NCBI RefSeq assembly: GCF_037975245.1
Contig: NC_092568.1
Span: 18,061,001-18,125,000, forward strand
Length of the DNA: 64,000 bases
Source of the DNA: Apostichopus japonicus
Lineage: Eukaryota; Echinodermata; Holothuroidea; Aspidochirotida; Stichopodidae
Direction of reading: 5' to 3'
Position numbers and translations under genes: made by a program. Of the stretch, positions 1 through 12,314 are shown piece by piece. Every line of letters begins with the position of its first letter. Positions within the stretch are counted from its first letter, which is position 1. A model generated the notes under the pieces. That model saw only the letters and a program-made list of their open reading frames with translations, had not been told where the DNA came from and ran no database searches.

Positions 1-340
1 TTGACCCTAATCTGCATTCCACTAATTCTCCGAGTCGATAAGATTTATTCTACAAATGGGATTTGACCCGACTGATGATAAGTCAAAATCAATATCAAAA
101 ACCGAAAAATAAGCATCAACGATTCAGAAACACCGATATCGATGGATATGAAATCGAGCCGTGAGATATGTGGCCAGGTCACTCAAACAAAAGTAATAAA
201 TAAAAATATGTGTCAACAAATTTAGCTTGAACTGACAGGTTTCACGCCAACATCCAGGCAATTTCCCCCAAACTACAGGTCAGATCATTAACAATTATGT
301 CAGTTTTATACCTGCCTTTTTCTTTTTGGCTTGGCTATTT

Positions 341-830
341 TCCCGTTTCTTTTTTGTCTCTTTTTAACCATTGAAAATTGCTGAAAAATTGATTTTTTTT
401 TTTGAGAACAAATATAATAGTCTGCAGATTTCAGTATGTTTCCCTTGTTTTGTCAAGCCAAATCATTCAAGGTAACAGTGCAGAGAACGACAGTAATTTT
501 GACATGTATGCTAAGGAAACACAATTTTTAGTTTGCAAACAACCAGTCACTTGAGCTCCAGTTTAATCTCTTCCTTTTTGTTTGTTTTACTTTCTTTTTG
601 CCCCTCTGTCTGTTTTTTTTTTTTTATTGTAACCTTTGAAAATTGCTGAATTGAGTTTTTCAGAACATATCTTCTGCAGATGTCTATTAACTTTTCCTTA
701 TTTTATTTTTTTATACCAAATCACTCAAGATAACAGTGCAGAGTACTACAGTAAGTTTGACATGTATGCTAGTAATATCACACACATTTCAATTGCAAAC
801 AGCCAGTCCATTGGTCTTCCTCTAAATGTG
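341..830 (+). repeat. Diverged tandem duplication, period about 260 bp
   Basis: Positions about 355-560 and 615-830 share a T-rich tract, ATTGCTGAA, TCTGCAGAT, AACAGTGCAGAG and TTTGACATGTATGCTA in the same order, with substitutions and small gaps. The second copy opens the exon-like segment 727-1075; the first breaks after about 28 codons. Confidence 0.65.
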
Positions 831-1075
831 GACACACGGGCTCAACTTTCGAAAGAGCATAAAATCTATACAAAATACTTCCAATCTGAGGATCGCTTAA
901 CGCAGCACTGTAATGGGGTGTTGAGTAAGCTTCCTCCAGATGAACTACTCCAAAACACAGCTGAAAATCTTGCAAATAAGCGTGATTTCCCACAAATGGA
1001 ATTTTCACCAGAATTGAGTAATATTCTTTACTTCGCACGAATGTTTTATTCGGAAGGAAAAGGTGATAGGTGTTG
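727..1075 (+). CDS. Exon-like open segment of unknown product
   Basis: A frame opens after a pyrimidine-rich stretch ending CACTCAAG (about 725) and runs to TGA at 1073-1075, about 115 residues: NSAEYYSKFDMYASNITHIS through FSPELSNILYFARMFYSEGK. Composition looks protein-like (acidic and polar residues mixed with Leu, few low-complexity runs). There is no ATG at its start, so it would have to be a terminal exon. I recognise no domain. A degraded copy lies 260 bp upstream. It could be a chance open frame or a fragment of a processed or transposed gene. Confidence 0.25.
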
Positions 1076-1344
1076 ATCAGGGGGAAGGGTCAAAGGGGGG
1101 CGCAGTTCTGAAAACCTTACCAGTTAATAGGTTAACTAGATGGGAAAAGTGCAATAGTAGAGTCGAGGCAGGTAAGAGACAAGAGCAGTAGATGTTTTCG
1201 ATACCAAAGAACATGCCCTTCCATTTGGGTTATTTACCAGTTAAATGCCAATGCAAAACATTTGTTGCTTGTAATAATTCAAAGAAAAAACTGTGTAGGA
1301 GAATGTGTAAAAGTAAGTTGGCCTGACGTTTCGATCCTAGCAGG

Positions 1345-1690
1345 ATCTTTTTCAAAGGAAAAAACTAGTGGGAATTTGATTTTAGCCGGTTAGACATTTT
1401 TTTATGTACATGGCATACTTTTGCAAGTGGTTATTATTGTGCACTAGAAATTCCTGAATAATCTGAAGCTAGGTATTAATAGTATTGAGTCTCCACTTTC
1501 CTGGTCTGTAAATATAATAATTCAAGGAAAAAAAGTGGGAAATTGATTTTAGCCAGTAAGACATTTTTTTTTTTAATGTACTGGCATACTTTAGCAATTG
1601 GTTCAAATTGTGCACTAGAATTTCCTGAATAACCAGAAGCTAAGTATTAACACTATTTGGTCTCGTCTTTACCAGTCTGTAGATATTGAT
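1345..1690 (+). repeat. Tandem duplication, period about 167 bp, two copies
   Basis: Copies at about 1350-1510 and 1518-1690 share GATTTTAGCC, GACATTTTTTT, GGCATACTTT, TGTGCACTAGAA, TTCCTGAATAA and AAGCTA.TATTAA. Divergence looks around 15-20 percent. Confidence 0.7.
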
Positions 1691-2193
1691 CATATCTAGA
1701 CCTAGATCTAGCCTTGTCTGTATTACCATTGATTTTTACTACTTCCTCCACGTGATTCATAACCATGAAATTTTAAAGAACATGTTCTTTTGGACATATA
1801 TATCAATTGCTGTCTTAAAACACCCTTTAGCTTAATTTCTGTAACCTTCAATTCTGCTGAAAATTTTCAAGAGGCTGGATTTGAAGACATGTCCAGGGAA
1901 TCATTTAGCGTTAAAATATTGTGTAGCAGTTTAAAGCTCGTATAAAATGCTGTGGTTCCTTTGTACGGAAAAACGGCTATACATCTTTGCACTTTGATAG
2001 CAAATTGCCCATTTTTGCATAGCATTTTGCTACATGCCATACTGGATAAATGTTTCCCTGAGGACTGGTTGGGAATTTGTCCTTACTATATCATCTGAAG
2101 AGTCTACCAGGCCTTTTCAAACCAAAATTCCAAGAACAAAAAAAAAGCTTTTCCCATACAGTATCAAAAGTGCTACAAAGGAACTAACTTAAC

Positions 2194-2450
2194 TCCTGGT
2201 CCACTAACCGCACTCGGTATGGCGATCGTGCCTTTTCTGTAGCTGCGCCTTCTCTTTGGAACAAACTCCCATTTCACGTTTGTGACTCTCCCTCCCTTTG
2301 TTTTTTGAGACAACTAAAAACAGTTCTGTTTGATTCCTAGTTCTTTGTTTTTCCTTGGTTTCTTTTGTCTCTCTCCTACTTTGTAAAGCGCTTTGAAATG
2401 CTGTATTAAGCGCTATATAAGGGTAATTTATTATTATTATTATTATTAAT
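2194..2450 (+). mobile_element. 5'-truncated CR1/L2-like LINE, ORF2 carboxyl end and 3' tail
   Basis: A 48-codon frame reads TNRTRYGDRAFSVAAPSLWN then KLPFHV and LKTVLFDS before TAG at 2338-2340. This is the characteristic carboxyl tail of non-LTR retrotransposon reverse transcriptase ORFs of the CR1/L2/Jockey group. It is followed by a short 3' region with the common GCGCTATATAAG and a (TTA)n tail at about 2430-2450. Everything upstream is missing, so it is a dead copy. Confidence 0.8.
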
Positions 2451-3233
2451 ATACTGAATTATAACTTGTTTCGATAATCTTTCAAAGCCCATCAGGTAAT
2501 CATTGACCTGTTTTTAGATGTACATGTCAGATTTGGGAGCACAGTTCTAACAGTGTTGGTGGTATCTCCAGTACTTCACGACAAACAAAATACAAAGAAA
2601 CAATCTATGAAATAGCACTCAAATCATGAACACTGAATTATTCTCTGCATCGAAACGTAAAGACTTTATACAGGATGTGCCCAGTTGCCAGGGTAACAGT
2701 CAATTCTAGAAGGTAATCAGATGGCTATAGACATGGTAGAAGAAAAGGGTGTAGTCGATATGTGGGGACAGGTAAGTAAGGCATAAAGTAAATGGAATTG
2801 AAGTCAGGGTGATGCATGATTCATAGTGAGTTTCAACAAATTGTCTGAACCTAACCCCTTTTTTCTTGGGCTGTGGGAGGGAGGAGGGGGAGGGGGGAGG
2901 GAACAACCCTGCAAAAATGCACAACTTTATGTTACTCACATGTATACATTTTTCAATTTTGGAAAGGGAACTACTGACTGAGGTTGTTTACAACTTTAAA
3001 TGGTTGGTCAAAAAAGGTTAAATCAACTATTTATTTTATAAATATATATGAATGAAACCTCCTTGCAAACTCAATGCATCTCAGCAGAAGCCACTCAGAA
3101 CTAGCTTCTTTTCAACAGATCATATTTAAATAGATGGATGGATGGGCAGATAAACCAAGCCTTGGTCTCCTCTGCATGCCATTCCAATGACAACCAAGTT
3201 CAGTGTAAATGAAATCCCTGGGAAATTTCTTAC

Positions 3234-3388
3234 CTCACTGGTTCTCAAAATAATTCTGTACAGGTAGCGAGCTGTAGAGTCCTTGCCATTGTCACTAAGT
3301 GGATTTTCGGGAGAGTTGAGCTTTTCCCTCCTTACGCTGAGTGCTACAGGCCCAAGGATGTTATCAATCCCAAAGTAATTTTGATGTT
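3234..3388 (-). CDS. SIPA1L: SIPA1L coding exon 3
   Basis: This 155-nt exon runs from a CTGCAG acceptor to a GTAAGA donor, entering in phase 1 and leaving in phase 0. It encodes [23 protein letters not shown], a Ser/Asn/Asp-rich insert of about 20 residues, and [11 protein letters not shown]. The vertebrate counterpart reads [20 protein letters not shown], then YRIIFRTSE, with a shorter linker. The next exon, expected to open near LMTLRGS, was not found between 1 and 3233 and is presumably outside the window. Confidence 0.9.
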
Positions 3389-4391
3389 CTGCAGCAGGGA
3401 ACAGAAAACATTTAAGAATGTGAGATAATCCAGTCAGATGGAATAGCTAGAGATTCCTCTTGTGATGAAAGGCAGAGTAACATCTTAGAATCACATTACA
3501 GGATCAGGAATTGTTTTTTAAAAGGATGTCCTTGCACCTGAAGTACATTTCAGAGGCAAGCCAATGACTTGAAATGTCTACATAAACTTTGGTGAATAAT
3601 TTGGTAGCTTTCTGCCAGACAGTCTTTTTTTTTTTTTTTAAATCTGTATTTTAACTTGGATGACTAGTTTAATGACAATTTTATTAAGAGAAATCACTCT
3701 GCCTGTTCTTTTGACACTATTCATAATTTAGTTAAGCCATTTTAAAGCCTGGGTCACATCTGCGCGATTCAACACGCGATTCAACTCGCAACTAAAATCG
3801 CGCGAATGAGAAAAGTTGCTTCTGAGAAGTTGCGCTGATTAGGACATTGCTCTATTGCAAATCAACCCAAATCGACGGCGCAACTTTTATTGCGCAACAA
3901 GTTGATACCTGTGTCTAACTACGCGATTCAACTTTCAATTGTATTGCGAGTTGAATCGCGTGTTGAATCGCGCAGATGTGACCCGGGCTTTAGGTAAATA
4001 ATCCATTCATAAGCTGTCGTTTTTGTCTTATGACAGCAGCATTCAGGATTTCTTTTAGCTTTAATGAAACATATTACATGGCATACACAACATTGGTACA
4101 TGCCAGGAGGCACAAACTTGGCACATACTACAGGTAGAATCATATAAATACATGATCGCTCTACGTGTGAAACCCTGAGTAACAACTACTAGTGTTACAC
4201 TAGTTTCAACTAATTCTCTCCTATACTTCGCTCTGTCCATCAGACATGCAGCACTTTGCGCAATGATAGACGCCAATCAAGCAAACGTATATATCTATAT
4301 ATATCTATATATATCTATATATATGTATATATCTATATACATCTATATATATATATATCTATATATATCTATCTATATCTATATATATATA

Positions 4392-4430
<39 letters not shown>

Positions 4431-7400
4431 ACATACTGTAGTTGCGCATAGAGGCACACACAACAGCTGCACAGGCCACAAAGCCAACATTGCATACGGT
4501 AGGAGTCTAGGAGACATACACAAATATTGAGACATGACAATAGGAATAGTATACAACATTGGCACATATGATAAGATCTTAGCATATACTGTACAACAAA
4601 AGGCTCATACTCAGAGGCCATATATAACATTAACACATCATGAGCTACAAAGCCTTTAAACAACGGCAAATGCTAAGAGTCTTCTTACATGTACGACAAT
4701 GAGAATTCAATGCATACTAAGAGCATAAGAGGCAAAACCAAACAATAGCACACACATGCAGGAATACGCATCATCCACAATACATACTACAAGGCACATG
4801 CCCTGATTTACATACAGTACAGTATATATGCTAGGAGGTACTGTATTGCTTTTTAATGAAATGCAAGTATACAACAATTGCAGTTTAATAGCTAAAAGGC
4901 ATACATAACTTTGACACAAAGATCATTTTTTGGCATATATACAGCAAGTAAACCATGCTGAAGAGGCATACTGCACATTGTGCTATTGAGGCACACATGA
5001 TTAACTGAAGGTAAAATGCTAAGAAACATATTTACTGTACACATCAGTGGCACATACAAAACAAAATGTGGTGCAACTTTAACAAGAGGTATTTACACAT
5101 CACTGAAAAATGCTTTTGAAAAGGCACAAAACAACATTGATCACTATTGAACTACATCATAACATTCTCAAAACAGGAGTTTCATAGCCAAAGAGTATGA
5201 AATATTAATTATCAATGCAAATTGGACATTTCATTCATTTTATTGCTAAATTTCGTATTCCAGTTGGCTGGCAAGAATGCAACAATTGGTTTCATTTTCC
5301 TTACAATCTTCTTATTACCGCCCACTTTAAAATCGAAAGTGCTGTTTATTATTTTAGTCTCTTAACACGAATCATTGCAGAGGGTCGTATTTTTCATGGG
5401 AAAACCGGATGCACACCCTGGCCTCTACTTTTTACGTCCTTCTGGGCAAAAGGACAGTACAAGCAATCTAGATATTGATGTATAGGTAATATTTCATCAA
5501 AACACATTACAAATGGAAACATTAATATTCTCATGGCACCTCACAAGTACACTACCTTTTAATCAGAAAACTACCTTGTACATTCACACATTTTTTCCAC
5601 ATGCGACAAAGTGCTACATACTTAAGTGAACTATAAACACAAGACTTATTATGTCAAGGCTGTGCATACACTGACTGTTATTTTTATGAGTACAGTTCCC
5701 ATATATCTCTTTCTGTATACATACAAACACGCTTCGTCCGATACAATACGGTGTACATTGTTCCTGTGAGTATCTCTATTACCCTTCAATTACCGGTGCA
5801 AATGAGAAAAACACTACTAAAGAAGAGCAATGGTCGGTGACGTGAGAATCAAAAATCCTATTATGACATTATTGGAGAATCCATAAGTGTAAGGCAAAGG
5901 TGGAATAGAATTACATATGATGATAGGTTTAGGCTGCCAGAGTGTGTGCAACTGAATAAATTTTTATTTTTGATGTTCTTTTTACCAGCTCAAATTTATT
6001 CTTACCGTGTTTCTCAAAGTACTGTCTGTAGTACAAGGCACCGTGATCGACCAACTCTAGGATGGGTCCTTTCGGATTGTTAGCGATCCCTCGACCGTCT
6101 CCGATTCTCTCTAAGATTACACGGTGCTTAAATTTCCTCATGACTTTGGTATTGAGTGTTCCCATCTTTGAAAGACTAACCCTCGGCTCGGCCTCTTCGC
6201 CTAACTCATTCCGGAAGAAGGGACAACTTAGGAGAAGGTCGTTGCTGCGACCATCCCCTAGATCTTGTTCTTCAGCCGTGAGATCTTCAATACTTCCCTA
6301 GAAAGAATAAAAAAAAGAGGAAGGAACAAAGTGGTTTTCAATTCCTGTTTATTCTCTTCTTTCTTTTTCTTTGTTTTTTTAAATTTTGCTCAAAAAAAAA
6401 GATGAAGTAAGAGTACTGAGAAGACGTTGGTTTTGGCAAACCAACATCAAGGAGTTCAAAAAGCAAACTTTGTTCTGTACTTTTTGCAAAGGTGCTGCCA
6501 TTAAATGAAAGACTTACCTCTCTGCGACCCTCTTCCCCCCCCCCTTTTCTCTCCCGTCTCTCCCTTCACCAAAAGAAATGATATGTAGAAAATGGTGCTA
6601 CACTTATTCCATTTCACTAGTGTACAACTTCATCAAAGGAATGCAGTTCTAGAGATGCAAAACTTGTGTACAGTACTTGCTGTTTCAGAAGAGCATAATT
6701 TCTTTATGCAACTTCACACATTAACCTTGGTAACCTTTTTACTAGATTTAGGCATTCAAACTTTAACAACGGTACATTTTACCAAAATATCTGTGAAAAT
6801 CAATGCACAAAAGTCATGAAAGAGACCATGTTGAGAGCTGAGGCATATATGTTCCTATTGACCTTCTTGCATGTCATGACTACCTCAAAACTTACAGGTT
6901 TGGGTACTTGCAAATGACCATACTTACCTGTATCCTTTACATCAGCACTCTGATTTACCTAACCTATAACAACTAGTAAAATTCTTGCACTACATCCCCT
7001 CCCCCCCCTTCCTCCTCCAATGACCCTTCAAAAACTTTCAAGCAAATCAGTAAGGAGCATTGTTTCCGAATGGTTCAAAATCCAGTCCAGAAAAAAAACA
7101 TTGCTATCTGTGTTGGAATGGTTGATTTGGAAGAGGGCAATGACTCGAAGAGAGTCATTGGGGGCTTAGTGCAAGAATAATACCAGTTGCTATAGGCGAG
7201 GTACCTACGTAGGATAACATATTTAATGGAGACAGGTAAGGGAGGGAAGGAAAGAAGAAAATACAAAAAAGACCACTCCGGAGCTATCCGCATGCAGTTA
7301 AATCCTCCATGAAGTCCACTTCTACATGAGACAGATACAAACAATTTCACATCCAAGTTCACCATATTAAATTGTATATTATGTGCACACTGCATACTGA

Positions 7401-8821
7401 TATTTCCATGAACTAACCTGTTAAAGTAAGTTTCTGTCACCTGTACCTACATACCACTTTTCTTTCTCATGATCTACATTATATCACAGCTTATATCATA
7501 TGATCAAGCAATGTCATTTTCAAACGAAACGCAAATTAGAGATTGGCATACTCACTGATGGAGTGTTTGGTTGTTGTCTGGAGGAAGCAGCAGAGGCCCC
7601 AGTCAGGGTACTTCTCTTCCTCTCGGGGTTCTGGACGATCCTTATTATATCGGGAAGGTCAAAATAGACACTCTGTACATCGTAATGTAAGAAAGCTCTT
7701 CTCTTGACACCCTCCTCTATCCTAGCCTCCAGCAGATCGTCGTCCATTCTGCCTTCGGGAGTCTTCGCCCCGGAGTCGCCCTTGGTGCTCCGCAGTCTCC
7801 GTAACAAGGAGACCTCGGCGCCGGAGTAAGTCTTGGACCGGTTCTTCTTCTCTCTCTTGCTGGGCATCCTCCTGTGTAACCTAGGGCTGGCATTCCCCTT
7901 CTCTGAAACTTTATTATCTTCTTTGGCGTAATCACTTTTGTTGGATGACATTGTATTTGTTCTCTCATCCTCAGTGCCATTTGTCAGCTTTCCCTGCAAG
8001 AGTTTGTCAAAATGTGGGGGAGCGGGGCTTCTTTGGTCGGTTTCCGTCCTGAAATCTTGAACCATTTGGAAGAAGCTATCACCCCCGATACTGTGCACAT
8101 CTATAGACGATGTACTGCCAAAGTCCCTGACAACATTCACAGGGGCATCTTGCCTCTTATCTAATGAGGAATTGCTAAAACTTCTCCGGATCTGCTTCGC
8201 CTGGAGTTCTTTTTGCCTTTCGCTATTTTCGAACCGTTTCAAGTTTTCGGTCGTGAGCGCAGCCGTTTTGGCAGTCTGCCCCTGTATCATCACACCCTTG
8301 GCAGAGACAAAGTGCCGATGATCTGGACTGGTGTTATGCCTCCTGTGTGGTTGATGTTGGGGTGACCTCTTCTCAGAAGGCTCCCCCTCCCTCCAATAGA
8401 GATCCGACCGCTCTCTGGCCAGCTTTCTCGTTTCCGCTTCCAGTCGCTGCCTTTCGTAACCGTCCATTTTCGCATCCACTTGATCCATCCCAATCTGGTT
8501 ATCCAAGTAATCTACTTGTACCGGCTTTGCGCGAAACTGTCCAGTAGGCGGCCTTCCTTCCGTGTCGACCAGCTCCCATTCTTTGCTGGTATGTCCATTG
8601 TCTTTTTTCATTGTCACTGCCACCCTGAACGATGGTTCTCCGCCCTCCGCTCTCTGAGGACGAGAGAAGTCCCCCTGGGGCCTTCGACTGTCCCCGGGGG
8701 TAAGGTTCCCATTGGTCTCTCTATCACTGTGCTGGTACTCAGTCATTCTATCAGGGAAGTCATTTTTCATTTGGGTCCTATACACATAGTCCCTATGAGC
8801 ATTGCGGTTTACAGCCGCCAT
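3234..8821 (-). CDS. SIPA1L: SIPA1-like RapGAP family protein, 5' three coding exons (partial)
   Basis: Signal-induced proliferation-associated 1-like proteins are GTPase activators for Rap; in vertebrates they act at actin-rich junctions and postsynaptic sites. Coding exons on the minus strand are 8821-7556, 6297-6006 and 3388-3234, joining in phases 0 and 1 with GTGAGT, GTAAGA and GTAAGA donors to give 571 residues. Family motifs seen in order: GSTSSID (235-241) followed by [17 protein letters not shown] (338-349), [11 protein letters not shown] (379-389), TGASAASS (407-414), then GSIEDL and [10 protein letters not shown] in exon 2, and [20 protein letters not shown] with YRIILRTSE in exon 3. 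These match the vertebrate SIPA1L1-3 amino half up to the beginning of the RapGAP domain. The catalytic part, PDZ domain and coiled coil would lie left of position 1. The start is the first ATG after an in-frame TAG. Which vertebrate paralogue it matches cannot be told; an invertebrate probably has one copy. Confidence 0.9.
3744..3991. mobile_element. MITE with ~48-bp terminal inverted repeats
   Basis: The 248-bp element opens AAAGCCTGGGTCACATCTGC and its far end is the near-perfect reverse complement over about 48 bases; the only clear change in the outer part is CCTGGG against CCCGGG. The interior repeats CGCGATTCAAC in both orientations. No coding capacity. It lies in SIPA1L intron 2 (3389-6005). 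Superfamily not assigned: no clear target duplication. Confidence 0.8.
4287..4430. repeat. (TATATC)n/(TA)n microsatellite
   Basis: Roughly 140 bp of TATATC and TA units in SIPA1L intron 2. Open frames across it encode only Tyr/Ile repeats and are not genes. Confidence 0.95.
6006..6297 (-). CDS. SIPA1L: SIPA1L coding exon 2
   Basis: This 292-nt exon lies between a strong acceptor (pyrimidine-rich tract then CTAG) and a CACG/GTAAGA donor; it enters in phase 0 and leaves in phase 1. It carries the family motifs [25 protein letters not shown] and VSLSKMG. Then comes a divergent stretch and [17 protein letters not shown], which corresponds to the EHVDLGAYYYRKFF segment just ahead of the RapGAP domain in vertebrate SIPA1L1. 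Confidence 0.9.
6298..7555. other. SIPA1L intron 1
   Basis: This 1258-bp intron has no conserved element that I recognise. Open frames on both strands are short and low-complexity or lack splice and start context. Confidence 0.7.
7556..8821 (-). CDS. SIPA1L: SIPA1L coding exon 1
   Basis: This exon encodes residues 1-422, opening with ATG at 8821 ([12 protein letters not shown]) and ending at TCA before GTGAGT (phase 0). Residues 1-230 are polar, rich in Arg, Gln, Ser and Asp and show no recognisable domain, as expected for the poorly conserved family amino terminus. Conserved blocks begin at residue 232. Upstream the frame stays open for about 20 codons without another ATG, then meets TAG, so the start is well placed. 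A lysine/arginine-rich patch (RREKKNR-like, about 318-330) precedes the conserved [12 protein letters not shown]. Confidence 0.9.
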
Positions 8822-11671
8822 AATAGCTCTAGGCCACCTTTTGCTTTCACCGGAAGCAGAACCTCCGGTAACAATGGCTATTGGCGACTATCTTCCCTAT
8901 TCACTTCCTGTTTCCAGAGATCGATCACCACCACAGGTCAAATCAAACCCCCCCACAATACTGCTTTTTGTCTCTTTCACATTTCTCCATACCATTGACT
9001 CATGCTCAGTTGCTGAGTAAAACCAACCAGATTATTTCCTATTTTATATGTCGCCTGTACTTTCGTAGTATAGTTCACATTTTCAACAAAAAAGACTGCT
9101 TCATAATAATCTCATGATTATATTTTTTCAGCTATGACAAAAAAGAAAATGCTTAAAGCCAAAAGAATTTCTCGTATCCTATAACAACATGCTGTCAATA
9201 TCTTCGGATTAAAAAGGAGAAGCGTAGAAAGGCGCTAAATCTTCATGAAGCTGCACAGGCTTGTCTTTTTCTTCAGAAAGAAGATACTGAAGGAATCTGA
9301 AATGAGATAAGAAAATGAAAAAAAGGCATAAGATGAAGTAAATCAATTTATGGGGATTTTAACCTTTTTTATGTATTGGATTTACAGTATATACATCTGC
9401 TACCTCCCAACTATTAATTTGAACAACTGACTTCAACCCCCCCCCCCCCCCCATTCCAGTTATTACTTTTTCTCATTCCTTTCTTTCACACATTATCACT
9501 ATTCTGTCAAAGTTAAACTTTCCTTCAGCAGTGGCCCAAGATTCAGGAGAACTGTCTGGTTAAATGCTCTGTCTGTCACAACACAGTAATTAATTTACTA
9601 TCCTGGATAGAGTTGATTTTGTATATCTTCAGTTTTAAAGCTGGATTTTACAATGGAACTGAGAGACACCTTGTGGTCATTTGCATTTGAATCCTCTTAA
9701 TAAGCAACTTCAGTCCCAGAAAAAGAAAATTTCCGACCACAAATTTATTTCACTTCCAAACCTTGTCTTAAATGTACAGAAAGTCTGATTCATCACATCA
9801 CATGCAATTTTGGTGGAATGAGTGACTACAGTGGATTAGTATCTCTCCAATATAAAATCTGTCCAGTGTGGTAATTTAAATTCACTTCAGGTTGGACAAG
9901 ATTCAAATTAAAATGCAAACTTCAGCGTCAAAACTTTAACCCCCCCCCTCGGCCCGATCCCCCACAGCTTCTTATCTCTGTTGTTAAAAATCAGAATTAA
10001 TAAATTCCCAGAATAAGAGAGTGCCACCTGATGATATCAGCTATTTCTCTGTACAAAGTTAGTATGATTAGTACAGTGCTTCCACCACTCTTCTCAGCAT
10101 GACCTCCACACTGGAGTACCTCTCTCTGGTACACTGTACAAAACAAATGGGAAATATGTATCCAGTGTACCAATCACTACAGATTCACTCACTGTACAGT
10201 AGTAGTGAGTTGTACTGAATGATTCATCATCATACAGTAAAGTCAATGATGGCTTTATTGGGCATTTTATATGCCATTGGGTTCTGTAGTGGTTTAGCTT
10301 GGCAAACTCAGTGACCCCATATTGTTTTAGGATACTCTTAGAAAGAGTCAGATCTGTGTAAATGCTGAATATTTTTTTTACAACACTGCTCTTTTTTTCA
10401 CTTTGAAACAGGCCAAAACTAGCCAAAGTTATGTTTGATTGTATTTGTTTCTTTCTTCTGGAAAATTGTAACATAATTCGGAACGATGAAAGATATTGAA
10501 AGATGTATACAGCATATCGTTTCTCTTTCCCCCAACAGACACGCACGCATAGACAGGCACGCAATGAGCTAATACACTCTGATGGCTTGTAAGTTGTGTT
10601 TCACTTTCTTAAGAATCCAAAAGGTCAGGAGCAATAAAATGAAATTAAAATGTTGGGTAATAGCAATTAGATATTTCATTAATGACTCCTATTATGACTT
10701 TTATACAGTTTTCCATGGTGCTATCTTCTTTCTCATTCCTACCCCCTTTTTTGACTTCCAAGTGCAGATTATGAGTCACCATTCTGCCAAAAACAAAAAC
10801 ACTGCCACTAAGAGGACTTTAAGAGGTGTACAGTAAGGTATGTTATTCCGCCAAGTTGTGACAGCACACTCGTAAATTTTAAGAGATGACCTGGTAGGCT
10901 GGTAGGGAATAATATTAGCAATCGCAAAAGAAATGTTACTGAGTGACATCAGTCGATATTTCACGTCACCTGTCCTCCCTATATCTTTTCTTTCTTGGAA
11001 GACCCATAAAACACACTTTCTATGTACCCCAGTACTGCACAATCCCTTGGCAGGATATATGTCTAGGAAAAAGTGGTTGAAAAGGATACCTTACAGGAAG
11101 TAAACACATTAACAGTTTCATCACCATCACTATCGGTCGGTTATCTTTACAGACTGATGGTAGATCTTCGACAAATAATAACATCCTTTCCAGTGTGGGA
11201 GTCCTATCTTCTAACAAGGATGTGATATTTTCAAGAAAATCCCAGATCTCAGAAGCTCAACAGGAAAGTCAATGCAGAGTCAGCTAATCTGTATGTCTGT
11301 CTGTCTGTGTAAATTGTACCCTTCCATTTCATTTAGAAATTTGGAAAGAGTCCAATTGTTTCATAACTACAAACAGAAATGAGCAAATTAAGCAATATAT
11401 ATGTTAACTTTGTTTGACACCAAGAGATGGTATATTGTTACATCCTGAAGGATAGAAAAAATAGCTTGAACTGTTAGGATCTATTAGCTTTTTAAATATT
11501 CTTGTCACTCTGACTTAACCGTGTAATATATTCAAACATGAAACTGGAAGTCATCTTGAATATAAAACAGTTCTGTGAGATTTGAACAGATAGGATATCT
11601 GAGTTGAAAAGAAACGTTCTAAGCATTTCGGATGGTAGAATGAGAAGATCATTGAATGGGAATGTCACAGA

Positions 11672-12314
11672 CAAGGGCGGCGGAAGCACTTTTAATCTGG
11701 GGGGGGCACCGACATCAAAGGGCACTTTTCAGAAATTCGATTGAACTGATGCAGCCTTATATTTAGTACCCTTTATAACTCTTATTGTATTATCTTATTT
11801 GCATATACACATCACTCCATCAACGCCCCCCCCCCCTCAAGGAAAATATGCATACTAGCACTGCAATATCCAATGTGCAAATTGGGAAACAAGGAACAAG
11901 TTTTCTTTTGAGACAAAATGAGGTGAAATCATGCTAGTTGCCAATGTAGGAATCTTCCGATTAAGAGTTTATTTCTTGTTATTATCTTAACAAATTTTCC
12001 ATTCGAAATAGCTTTGAGTTTGACCCACAGAAATTCATTGAAAGTCAGGGCGTAGCCAGGATTTGCAAAGTTGTATGCACGACTATCTGAGAGGAGCGCC
12101 ACCATCGGTTGGCGCGGAGCGCAAAAGAAAATTTTTGGTTTTACAAACCCCTCAAATGACCGGAAACGGCCCTTCCCGAGTGTTCATTCTGGTTCCCTGG
12201 CCTCTTGCTAACTTCAGACACCTCAATTTTTATGTAGAAAAAGGGCACATTTTTAATCTGAGGAAAAGTGGGGGGGCACGTGCCCCCTGTGCCCCCCCGG
12301 TTCCGCCGCCCTTG
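11672..12314. mobile_element. Non-autonomous hAT-type element with perfect 8-bp target duplication
   Basis: Termini CAAGGGCGGCGGAAGC and GGTTCCGCCGCCCTTG form a 16-bp inverted repeat with one mismatch. They are flanked by identical 8-bp GTCACAGA at 11664-11671 and 12315-12322. An 8-bp duplication and CA...TG ends are typical of hAT transposons. The 643-bp interior has no transposase frame. A second element-like start, CAGGGCGTAGCCAGG near 12045, suggests nesting. Confidence 0.85.

Noticed and set aside
4256-4669. Overlapping Tyr/Ile repeat frames on both strands
   Set aside because: Produced by the TATATC microsatellite; the same holds at 31528-31731, 40478-40705 and 61096-61291.
9437-9452. 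Poly-C run as a functional element
   Set aside because: Simple homopolymer; similar runs occur at 9941, 11828, 21690 and 30043 without shared context.
10094-10564. 156-codon minus-strand open frame
   Set aside because: Composition is irregular (Cys/Tyr/Phe runs) and the frame matches no family I recognise; there is no splice or start context and it lies in repeat-rich non-coding DNA.
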